This document shows positions 1 through 5,036 of a stretch of DNA of 5,036 nucleotides, one piece after another. The notes beneath the pieces were generated by a model, which was not told the origin of the DNA, searched no databases, and was given only the letters and a program-made list of their open reading frames with translations. Where the stretch lies: NCBI GenBank assembly GCA_025937615.1, contig JAICRA010000134.1, forward strand, positions 1-5,036, written 5' to 3'. Source of the stretch: Thermomicrobiales bacterium (GTDB lineage Bacteria > Chloroflexota > Chloroflexia > Thermomicrobiales > UBA6265). Both the position numbers and the translations under genes were made by a program. Positions within the stretch are counted from its first letter, which is position 1, and each line of letters starts with the position of its first letter.

Positions 1-1738
1 CGATCGCCGGAAAATCAGGACGCTGGAGTGCTTCCGCCAGCAACTGGGTCAACTCCTCAAAGTCATTCCGAAGGCCGCGCACGCGCGCCTCGACGAACTC
101 ACGGCCCGCGTCGATAGACGTCGATCCGCCCAGCTCGTCGAGCCGGGTGCTGATCTCCTCGAATGAGCGGCCGCTCGACCCTCGTTGCAGGGAGCGAGCC
201 GTGAGAAAGGCGAGGCCGGACTCCTCCGGCCGCTCGTAGATGGCGCCTGCGGGATCGCGTAGTCGAAGCGCAAACGACTGGCTCTGCGGTCGCTCTTGTC
301 CTAGCACCGGAATACCATTGGGAAGGAAAGCCCGGTGAAACGAGGCGTACTCCGCTTCCATAGACGAACGCGGGCCGGTGAGTCCCCAGGCCAAGGGTGG
401 CACGAAGCGCAGGCCAGCATACGCCGGGGGCCCTGGTGCTGCCCCCTCGGTGATGAGCGGTTCGAGCCAGCCGACAGTTCGCCGCTCCACAAGAAGGTAT
501 TTCTGCGCAACGCGCCGAATATCTTCGGCGGTCACCCTCCTGATCTCATCGGGTAGGGAAGCCGCTCGATGGAAGCCATCGACGATTTCCCAATGCCCGA
601 GCCAATACGCCTGATTGGTCATGCCTTCCGAGGAGTAGACGAACTGTGCTTCCAACTGGCGAAGGGCCCGGTGCAGCTCATTTTCAGTGACCAGCTCATT
701 CTGCAAGCGGGCGACTTCGCCGTCGACGATGCGCTCCAGCTGCGACAGGTCGGAGCCTGGCAGACCTGTTACGCCTATCTGAAAGAGGTACGGGTCGATT
801 GTCAGGCCCATGTCGCTCCCCGCGGAACGAGCAAGGCCCGACGCAACCAAAGCCCGATAGAGGCGAGATGACCGCCCCATGACGCCGCCGCCGGCGAGCC
901 CCATCGGCGGGCCACCGGACAAAATGGCTTCAGTGACCAGCAAGGGAACAGCATCGGCATTCGCTGCGCCTGGTGTGTGGTACGCAACGCGGAGGTACGG
1001 CACACCAGATGGCCGCCGCAGAAGGACACGACGCTCGCCTTGTTGTGCTGGTTCCATCACCCCAATTGACTGGGGTATCGACTCGCCGGCGGGAACCGCC
1101 TCGAAAGCTTGCTCGAGGCGGCCAAGAAGATCGCCGCTGTCGAAAGCGCCGACGGCAACGACGAACGCGTTGCCCGGATGATAGAAGCGGCGGTAATGCT
1201 GAAAGAGGTCTTCTCGCGAAATCGCGCGCAGATCGCACTCGTAGCCGATCACCATGTGTCGGTATGGATGGGCGTGGAATGCGGCGCCGACAACTTCCTC
1301 GTAGAGTGCGTAGCCCGGGTTGTTCTCCGCGCCCTGCCGCTCGGAAAGAATGACTGTCCGCTCGGACTCGACTTCTTCTGTGGTGAAGAGCGAGCCCACC
1401 ATGCGGTCTGGTTCGATCCGGAGCGGGAGGTCGATCTGGTGTGAGGGCACAGTCTCGAAATAGGCGGTCCAGTCATGCGAGGTCAGAGCATTTAGCGTCC
1501 CTCCCACCCGGGAGACATCGCGAAAAATCTGACCCTTCGCAATGCTTGCGGTTCCCTTGAACTGCATGTGCTCGACCCAGTGAGACAGCCCAGTCTTCCC
1601 CGGTTGTTCGTTTCGACTACCAACTCGGTACCAGGTCCAAAGGGAAACGACGGGTGCGGAGTGATCCTCCTGCAGGATCACCCCCAGTCCGTTGTTCAGC
1701 TGCGTCGCGACGACATGATTGGCGGACGGTGGTGCCAT
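1..1738 (-). CDS. M16 family zinc metallopeptidase (insulinase/pitrilysin-like), C-terminus beyond window
   Basis: This is a zinc-dependent endopeptidase of family M16, likely acting on peptides or unfolded protein in the cytoplasm; no signal peptide or membrane segment is visible. The 579 residues in the window read in one frame without a stop. Residues 51-63 (LSHWVEHMQFKGT) carry the inverted zinc motif HxxEH, with H53 and H57 as ligands and E56 as catalytic base. E133 is the expected third ligand, and E126 matches the conserved second glutamate seven residues before it. The first M16 domain covers about 10-165 and the M16 C-terminal domain about 170-360, including the family-typical GRSSRLYRAL stretch at 288-297. 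From about 465 a second M16 module begins, in which the HxxEH positions are replaced (SGLAFLTARSLQRGS, 507-521). The full protein is therefore probably a single-chain two-module M16 enzyme of roughly 850-900 residues. The ATG start is supported by GGAGAG eight bases upstream. The family is certain; the substrate is unknown. Confidence 0.93.
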   Translation of the reverse strand, partial: MAPPSANHVVATQLNNGLGVILQEDHSAPVVSLWTWYRVGSRNEQPGKTGLSHWVEHMQFKGTASIAKGQIFRDVSRVGGTLNALTSHDWTAYFETVPSHQIDLPLRIEPDRMVGSLFTTEEVESERTVILSERQGAENNPGYALYEEVVGAAFHAHPYRHMVIGYECDLRAISREDLFQHYRRFYHPGNAFVVAVGAFDSGDLLGRLEQAFEAVPAGESIPQSIGVMEPAQQGERRVLLRRPSGVPYLRVAYHTPGAANADAVPLLVTEAILSGGPPMGLAGGGVMGRSSRLYRALVASGLARSAGSDMGLTIDPYLFQIGVTGLPGSDLSQLERIVDGEVARLQNELVTENELHRALRQLEAQFVYSSEGMTNQAYWLGHWEIVDGFHRAASLPDEIRRVTAEDIRRVAQKYLLVERRTVGWLEPLITEGAAPGPPAYAGLRFVPPLAWGLTGPRSSMEAEYASFHRAFLPNGIPVLGQERPQSQSFALRLRDPAGAIYERPEESGLAFLTARSLQRGSSGRSFEEISTRLDELGGSTSIDAGREFVEARVRGLRNDFEELTQLLAEALQRPDFPAI

Positions 1739-1746
1739 AAAGTTTG

Positions 1747-1752
1747 CTCTCC
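1747..1752 (-). promoter_or_regulatory. Ribosome binding site of the M16 peptidase
   Basis: On the minus strand GGAGAG lies eight bases before the ATG at 1738-1736. This fixes the start, and the encoded protein then begins about 13 residues before the first beta strand of the M16 fold, as is usual for cytoplasmic members. Confidence 0.7.
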
Positions 1753-1777
1753 GTATTGATATTCCCCGCTGCCTCGT

Positions 1778-1799
1778 CGCGGGTGGGGCCGAGCCCGCG
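1778..1799. repeat. GC-rich inverted repeat in the M16 leader
   Basis: CGCGGG (1778-1783) and CCCGCG (1794-1799) form a perfect six-base-pair stem around a ten-base loop. On the minus strand it would sit in the 5' leader of the M16 gene, about 25 bases upstream of its ribosome binding site. There is no T-run on either strand, so it is not an intrinsic terminator. It could be an operator or a leader hairpin, or chance in GC-rich DNA. Confidence 0.3.
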
Positions 1800-1833
1800 T
1801 TGCAAACGCCTGGTCAGGATAAAATGCAGCCGA

Positions 1834-1850
1834 TCGAGACGGCCTCTCGA
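1834..1850. repeat. Inverted repeat TCGAGA-N5-TCTCGA upstream of the unknown gene
   Basis: Two perfect six-base arms (1834-1839 and 1845-1850) flank the five-base loop CGGCC. The dyad begins nine bases after the possible -10 box at 1820-1825 and ends 36 bases before the ribosome binding site of the plus-strand gene. That position would suit a repressor operator or a leader hairpin. No T-run follows, so a terminator is unlikely. With arms this short, chance is a serious alternative. Confidence 0.3.
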
Positions 1851-1886
1851 GGCTGAAACCAGCGGATCACCGGCGTTAGGAAGCTT

Positions 1887-1893
1887 GAGGTGA
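1887..1893 (+). promoter_or_regulatory. Ribosome binding site that decides a GTG start
   Basis: GAGGTGA closely matches the anti-Shine-Dalgarno complement, with its GAGG core six bases before the GTG at 1897. An in-frame TGA sits at 1891-1893, so no start upstream of this GTG is possible. The ATG at 1939 (codon 15) is the only near alternative and has no comparable site. Confidence 0.65.
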
Positions 1894-1896
1894 GAT

Positions 1897-2289
1897 GTGG
1901 CGCAGATCGATCCGGAGCAGCGGTACCACGACTGGCTCATGGACCGTGTCGTGCGATTTCTGCAAACGCGAGACCGCCGGATCTTTCCGTTCACCACAAA
2001 CTTTGACGAGGATCAGCTTGCGGCCTTCGTTCGGGATCTGCGCGAGGGGCTGAGTGAGGTGACCCACGGCGGCAGCGCTCGCAAGACATCGGCAACGGGG
2101 TTTGTCACCAGTGATCGGAATTTGCTGCGCATCATCAATGAATGGAGTGGAGCAAACGGCGATTGGCCGGAAGGGTCCTTTCCGCAGGATCCTGTCACGG
2201 CGCTGGGATCGTCGTCGCCGGTTGACTCGCCCCCGGCCCAGGTTTACATGAAGCGAGTCATCCGGGAACCGAAGCCTCAAGGAGACTAA
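1897..2289 (+). CDS. Hypothetical protein, 130 residues
   Basis: I do not recognise this protein. It starts with GTG behind a strong Shine-Dalgarno site and ends at TAA. It is soluble, with no signal peptide or membrane segment. Residues 7-25 and 37-54 look like amphipathic helices rich in D, E and R, separated by a short hydrophobic stretch (RIFPFTTNFDEDQ, 28-40). Residues 73-83 look like a third helix and carry W83, soon followed by W90. From about 97 onward the chain is rich in Ser, Pro and Gly (SSSPVDSPPA, 105-114) and is probably disordered, ending in a basic tail. Codon use favours G or C in third positions and the composition is protein-like, so I treat it as real in preference to the open frame on the opposite strand. 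It is divergent from the M16 gene and convergent with the flavoenzyme gene, whose stop codon is 13 bases away, so it is probably transcribed alone. No function can be assigned. Confidence 0.65.
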   Translation: MAQIDPEQRYHDWLMDRVVRFLQTRDRRIFPFTTNFDEDQLAAFVRDLREGLSEVTHGGSARKTSATGFVTSDRNLLRIINEWSGANGDWPEGSFPQDPVTALGSSSPVDSPPAQVYMKRVIREPKPQGD

Positions 2290-2302
2290 GAAGTTGCTTG
2301 AG

Positions 2303-3463
2303 TTATGCAGGTGTTGGAACCGTCATACCGGCCCCCTGGAACCGAGATATTTTCAGACGTGGAATCGGCTCGGCCGCCGGGTCAGTAATCAGCTCGCCAA
2401 GGAGTTCGCCGATCGCCGGTGCGAATTTGAACCCGTGACCTGAAAATCCCGCACCGATCACTACCCGCGGCAGCCTTGGATGACGATCGACGATGAAATC
2501 GGTGTCCGGAGTCATGGCGTACAAACAGACGGCACTCTTGATCAAATGTGATGTTACGCCGGGAAGGACATGCGCGGCCAGTTCGAGGCAATCCCGATTT
2601 TCGCCCGGCCTGGTCGACCGATCAACCGTTTCCGGATCAGTAATCTCCCCTCCGGCATGGTTGGCAATCTTGAGCCCCGGGACACCGTAGACCGGAAAAC
2701 CGTAGATCTCCCCGGCCGGCGAGTCGGTAATGAACACCGGGAAACGCTCGGGCTCGAATTGCCGCGGGTCGATCACTTCCTGCCACCAGAGTGTTTTGCG
2801 CAGGATGTGGATGGGTATGGCGATGTCCGTCAGCGTCCGCGTTGCCCAGGCTCCCGCGGTTACGATCAGGGCACTGGCCTCATAGCGGCCGCCTGGCGTA
2901 TCGACCCAGACGTTCTCGGGCTCGGCGCCCCACGCGACTGCTTCTGTCCGTTCCAGGATGGTGGCACCGAGCGCGCGGGCGGCATTTGCCATGCCACGCA
3001 GGGCTGGCTCGTTGAGGAGAAACCCGCTGTCGGGGCTGTAAAGCGCATCCCAGTCTTCGGGCACACGAAAGGCCGGCCAACGGGACATGACTTCATAGGG
3101 TGTGAGCCACTCATATGAGAGCCCGTGAGCATCGGCGCTGGCTCGGGCCGCGCGCGCATGGACAAAACCGGGCGCAGCGAGCTCGAGCCCGCCGCATCGA
3201 ACCAGAACTTGCTCTCCGCTCGAGGCTTCCAGTTCCTGCCAGAGCTGATCCGCACGACGGACGAGCGGAACGTACTCCGGAGACTCGGCATAGGCGTGGC
3301 GAATGACCCGCGTTTCGCCGCCGTGGCTCCCCCGATTGTGAACGTGGTCGAATTGCTCGAGGACCAGGGTTTTCAAGCCGCGTTTGCCGAGTGCCCAGGC
3401 GGCGGCCGTACCCATTGTTCCGCCGCCAATAACAATGACGTCAAAATGGCTTGGTGCTGTCAA
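2303..3463 (-). CDS. FAD-dependent amine oxidase, monomeric sarcosine oxidase / N-methyl-L-tryptophan oxidase family
   Basis: This is a cytoplasmic flavoenzyme expected to oxidise a secondary amine with O2, giving an aldehyde or keto product, the free amine and H2O2. The 386 residues match the family length. The dinucleotide-binding motif is GGGTMG (13-18), with E36 at the end of the second strand as ribose ligand. The flavin-contact segment is RGSHGGETRVIRHAY (44-58). Family catalytic positions are all present: R52 and R55 (MSOX R49/R52), Y254, K265 (oxygen activation), H269, C313 (the covalent 8alpha-cysteinyl-FAD position, in CLYAMTPD), Y315, and K346 in GFSGHGFKFAP (339-349). It should therefore bind FAD covalently and be active. 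The start is TTG: an in-frame TGA lies at 3473-3475, GAGGAG lies five bases upstream, and the next ATG (M17) would destroy the FAD motif. It is the last gene of the operon, 44 bases after thuA. The substrate (sarcosine, N-methyltryptophan or another amine) cannot be decided from the sequence; a fructosyl-amine oxidase is a less likely alternative. Confidence 0.92.
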   Translation of the reverse strand: MTAPSHFDVIVIGGGTMGTAAAWALGKRGLKTLVLEQFDHVHNRGSHGGETRVIRHAYAESPEYVPLVRRADQLWQELEASSGEQVLVRCGGLELAAPGFVHARAARASADAHGLSYEWLTPYEVMSRWPAFRVPEDWDALYSPDSGFLLNEPALRGMANAARALGATILERTEAVAWGAEPENVWVDTPGGRYEASALIVTAGAWATRTLTDIAIPIHILRKTLWWQEVIDPRQFEPERFPVFITDSPAGEIYGFPVYGVPGLKIANHAGGEITDPETVDRSTRPGENRDCLELAAHVLPGVTSHLIKSAVCLYAMTPDTDFIVDRHPRLPRVVIGAGFSGHGFKFAPAIGELLGELITDPAAEPIPRLKISRFQGAGMTVPTPA

Positions 3464-3468
3464 CTCGG

Positions 3469-3474
3469 CTCCTC
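3469..3474 (-). promoter_or_regulatory. Ribosome binding site supporting a TTG start
   Basis: On the minus strand GAGGAG lies five bases before the TTG at 3463-3461. Together with the in-frame TGA at 3473-3475 it makes TTG the only start that preserves the N-terminal Rossmann motif of the flavoenzyme. Confidence 0.7.
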
Positions 3475-3507
3475 AGATGATGAGATCGGGCAGTGTGATG
3501 CAATCCG

Positions 3508-4227
3508 TTACCGCGACAGACGCGCCTGGTTGCCGAACACCCGGTCAGGTCCGTCGACCGGTGCGGCCCAGCGGATGGCATTGCCGATGACTCTCCGCAC
3601 ATCCGGGTTGTAGAAGGTCGGATAGCTCTCATGACCGGGGCGGAAGTAGAAGATCTTTCCGGATCCGCGCGTGTAACAACAGCCGGATCGAAAGACCTCT
3701 CCTCCCGGGAACCACGACAGGAACACGAGCTCTTGCGGAGGCGGTACGTCAAAGAACTCCCCATACATCTCTTCGCGCTCGAGTTCGATGAAGCGATCAA
3801 GCCCGGCGGCAATCGGATGCGATGGGGCGACAACCCAGATCCGCTCGAGCTCGTCCGCAACACGCCAGATGAGATTGCAGGAGGTTCCCATGAGCCGCTT
3901 GAAGACCTTCGAGTGGTGTCCGGAGTGGAGGACGACTAGCCCCATACCATGGAGCACGCGGGCCTGAACTCGATTGACCGTTTCGTCACTCACCTCTTCG
4001 TGCGCTTTATGCCCCCACCAGATGAGCACGTCGGTCTCCATCAGAACGTCCTCGGGGAGGCCATTTTCCGGCTCGTCGAGTGTTGCCGTGCGGACGTTCA
4101 GGTCAGCGGAGGCGCCCAAACCCTCGGCAATCGCACCATGAATTCCGTTCGGATAAACCGCTCGGTAGCGTTCCTCCTCACGTTCATGCCGAAATTCGTT
4201 CCAAATCGTGACCCGATTTTGATTCAC
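3508..4227 (-). CDS. thuA: ThuA family protein (trehalose utilisation)
   Basis: This is a 239-residue, single-domain, soluble protein of the ThuA family, which has a class I glutamine-amidotransferase-like fold. In rhizobia ThuA works with the Gfo/Idh/MocA protein ThuB in converting trehalose and similar disaccharides to 3-keto forms. Family landmarks are WNEFRHE (9-15), the strand-end motif [12 protein letters not shown] (68-79), [12 protein letters not shown] (96-107), [11 protein letters not shown] (112-122), the segment [13 protein letters not shown] (150-162), and the C-terminal [20 protein letters not shown] (190-209). The length is normal and the domain is complete. The start is GTG: an in-frame TGA lies ten codons upstream with no other start codon between, and GGGAG lies seven bases before the GTG. 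The gene is 37 bases after a Gfo/Idh/MocA gene, the partner expected for ThuA. Family membership is secure; trehalose as the substrate is inference, since ThuA homologues occur in many sugar pathways. Confidence 0.9.
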   Translation of the reverse strand: MNQNRVTIWNEFRHEREEERYRAVYPNGIHGAIAEGLGASADLNVRTATLDEPENGLPEDVLMETDVLIWWGHKAHEEVSDETVNRVQARVLHGMGLVVLHSGHHSKVFKRLMGTSCNLIWRVADELERIWVVAPSHPIAAGLDRFIELEREEMYGEFFDVPPPQELVFLSWFPGGEVFRSGCCYTRGSGKIFYFRPGHESYPTFYNPDVRRVIGNAIRWAAPVDGPDRVFGNQARLSR

Positions 4228-4268
4228 TCCGCGGCTCCCAGCGTATGGTGGAGGTCAGGCTGACTCAT
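4224..4268 (-). other. Possible 14-codon coupling frame between the dehydrogenase and thuA
   Basis: On the minus strand an ATG at 4268-4266 overlaps the dehydrogenase TGA (4267-4265) as ATGA. The frame encodes [14 protein letters not shown], and its TGA (4226-4224) overlaps the thuA GTG (4227-4225) as GTGA. GGAGG (4273-4277), inside the end of the dehydrogenase gene, lies four bases before the ATG. The arrangement would let ribosomes finishing the dehydrogenase pass on to thuA by two successive termination-reinitiation steps. The peptide itself is unlikely to be functional, and the geometry may be chance. Confidence 0.3.
4235..4239 (-). promoter_or_regulatory. Ribosome binding site supporting the GTG start of thuA
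   Basis: On the minus strand GGGAG lies seven bases before the GTG at 4227-4225. With an in-frame TGA at 4257-4255 and no other start codon between, it fixes the start just before the conserved [12 protein letters not shown] segment. Confidence 0.6.
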
Positions 4269-5036
4269 GGTGCCTCCACCTCGACCTCTTCTCCGAGCTC
4301 TGCCGAACGGTAAATCGCCTCGATGAGGCGCACCCGGTCGAGCCCTTCCTCTCCCGACGGGGACATCGGCGTGCCGTCAAGTACGCTCTCAACGAACTGC
4401 TTGAAGACCTCTCCATGGCCGTGCCGCTCGAGGAGACGGGGCTCGGTAATCGTCGGGACGCCGTCGATCTCGCCGAAGAAGCGAAGCGTTCCCGTTTGGG
4501 CGTAGTCCCGGGCGTGGATCTCCGCACCACCATTGTCGCCCAGGACCGACATCCCGAAATCGTCGCCATGCCCGGTATACGCGGCCCATGAAGCGTCGAG
4601 CTGAAGGGTCAGTCCTCCGTCGAACCGGATGAACGCTGTCGCAAAATCCTCGACTTCATACGGCTCGCCGGGTGCGATCTTGAATCGGTTCCCCTGCCAC
4701 TGACCTCGCCCTTTCGGTCCCAAGGCCGCATAGGTCGCCGCGCTCACGCGACGCGCTGTTGGATTGCCAAGGACCCAAAGGGCCATATCGAGGACGTGGA
4801 TGCCCAGGTCGATCAGTGGTCCGCCGCCCGCCATCTGCTTCGATGTGAACCAGGTGCCAAGACCAGGGATGCCGGAACGCCGCATCCAAAACGCGCGAGC
4901 GTGGTAGATCTCGCCAAGATTTCCGCGCTCGACTTCCTTCTTGACGAGTTGAACGTCCTGCCGGCCGCGCCGGTTGAAGACAACGCCAAGGACGCGCTCC
5001 GCGCGCCGTGCCGCGTCGATGATCCGCTGCCCTTCC
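4265..5036 (-). CDS. Gfo/Idh/MocA family oxidoreductase, N-terminus beyond window
   Basis: This is an NAD(P)-dependent dehydrogenase of the glucose-fructose oxidoreductase / inositol dehydrogenase / MocA family, expected to oxidise or reduce a sugar, cyclitol or glycoside hydroxyl in the cytoplasm. The last 256 residues are visible. The N-terminal Rossmann nucleotide-binding part and the catalytic EKP lysine, about 100-120 residues, lie past the right edge. Visible are the end of the Rossmann domain (VLGVVFNRRG, fragment residues 15-24), then KKEVERGNLGEIYHARAFW (32-50), which leads into the substrate-binding sheet domain, and the signature AGGGPLIDLGIHVLDMALW (69-87). In that signature D76 and H80 form the family's DxGxH active-site pair. 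A strand-rich C-terminal domain (DFATAFIRFDGGLTLQLDASW) and a final helix (FKQFVESVLDGTP) end in an acidic tail. The open frame continues through the ATG at 4885-4883, which lies inside the domain and is not the start. The gene precedes thuA by 37 bases, suggesting a ThuB-like partner. The exact substrate is unknown. Confidence 0.92.
   Translation of the reverse strand, partial: EGQRIIDAARRAERVLGVVFNRRGRQDVQLVKKEVERGNLGEIYHARAFWMRRSGIPGLGTWFTSKQMAGGGPLIDLGIHVLDMALWVLGNPTARRVSAATYAALGPKGRGQWQGNRFKIAPGEPYEVEDFATAFIRFDGGLTLQLDASWAAYTGHGDDFGMSVLGDNGGAEIHARDYAQTGTLRFFGEIDGVPTITEPRLLERHGHGEVFKQFVESVLDGTPMSPSGEEGLDRVRLIEAIYRSAELGEEVEVEAP

Larger units (their letters stand above)
1739..1896. promoter_or_regulatory. 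Divergent intergenic region with promoters for both flanking genes (positions unresolved)
   Basis: These 158 bases separate the divergently read M16 peptidase and the 130-residue unknown protein, so both promoters should lie here or nearby. The only clear AT-rich island is GATAAAAT at 1818-1825. It offers a fair plus-strand -10 (TAAAAT, 1820-1825), but the nearest -35-like box, TTGCAA at 1800-1805, leaves a spacer of only 14 bases, which is too short for a good sigma-70 promoter. No convincing minus-strand promoter is visible. Two inverted repeats are listed separately. Promoter presence is inferred from gene orientation; exact boxes are not claimed. Confidence 0.4.

Noticed and set aside
973..1444. 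Overlapping open frames of 111-126 residues on the plus strand
   Set aside because: They are antisense to the catalytic domain of the M16 peptidase and have Arg-rich or shadow-like composition.
1778..1799. GC hairpin considered as an intrinsic terminator
   Set aside because: No T-run follows on either strand, and no gene ends near it.
1800..1825. TTGCAA and TAAAAT as a sigma-70 promoter for the unknown gene
   Set aside because: The spacer is 14 bases, well short of the usual 16-18, so I do not claim it as a promoter feature.
1876..2280. A 134-residue open frame on the minus strand opposite the unknown gene
   Set aside because: Its translation is very rich in Arg and Pro and lacks a recognisable domain. 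It overlaps almost completely with the plus-strand frame, which has the better ribosome binding site and composition.
2570..3118. A 182-residue open frame on the plus strand
   Set aside because: It lies wholly antisense to the flavoenzyme, whose family residues are conserved from end to end. It is a by-product of high GC content.
3125..3613. A 162-residue open frame on the plus strand
   Set aside because: It is antisense to the start of the flavoenzyme and the end of thuA, crosses their intergenic gap, and shows no family motif.
4883..4885. Minus-strand ATG as the start of the dehydrogenase
   Set aside because: The frame remains open and family-like for 50 further codons to the window edge, and the ATG falls inside the substrate-binding domain. 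It is an internal methionine.
1..5036. Defence, CRISPR or mobile-element system
   Set aside because: I found no repeat-spacer array, transposase, integrase, terminal inverted repeats, nuclease or toxin-antitoxin motif on either strand. The genes are metabolic and proteolytic.

Overview
The window comes from a GC-rich bacterial chromosome with compact gene spacing and Shine-Dalgarno-led genes. Three of the four visible start codons are not ATG: two GTG and one TTG. The gene content fits a free-living heterotroph. A GC-rich Chloroflexota (Thermomicrobia or Sphaerobacter-like) or a similar environmental lineage is my best guess from the style of the proteins, but the sequence does not prove any taxon. 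I see no rRNA, tRNA, CRISPR array, insertion sequence or other sign of mobility.

Layout. (1) Bases 1-1738, minus strand: the first 579 residues of a zinc peptidase of family M16 (insulinase/pitrilysin/processing peptidase). It is intact in one frame and runs off the left edge. It has a complete HxxEH active site in its first half and begins a second, degenerate M16 half. (2) Bases 1739-1896: a 158-base divergent intergenic region holding both ribosome binding sites, two small inverted repeats and one AT-rich island. (3) Bases 1897-2289, plus strand: a 130-residue protein I do not recognise. (4) Bases 2303-5036, minus strand: a three-gene operon read from right to left. It encodes a Gfo/Idh/MocA-family NAD(P)-dependent sugar dehydrogenase (N-terminus beyond the right edge), a ThuA-family protein, and a flavoenzyme of the monomeric sarcosine oxidase / N-methyltryptophan oxidase family. 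The operon meets gene (3) tail to tail with only 13 bases between the stop codons.

How the genes work together. A Gfo/Idh/MocA dehydrogenase followed by ThuA has the composition of the thuA-thuB pair of rhizobia, which oxidises trehalose and related disaccharides to 3-keto derivatives. The third gene adds a covalent-flavin amine oxidase with its full set of catalytic residues. The trio therefore looks like an oxidative catabolic module for a sugar or sugar-amine compound; the substrate cannot be read from the sequence. A 14-codon reading frame bridges the dehydrogenase stop and the thuA start with overlapping stop/start codons on both sides, suggesting translational coupling. The M16 peptidase and the small unknown protein have no evident link to this pathway.
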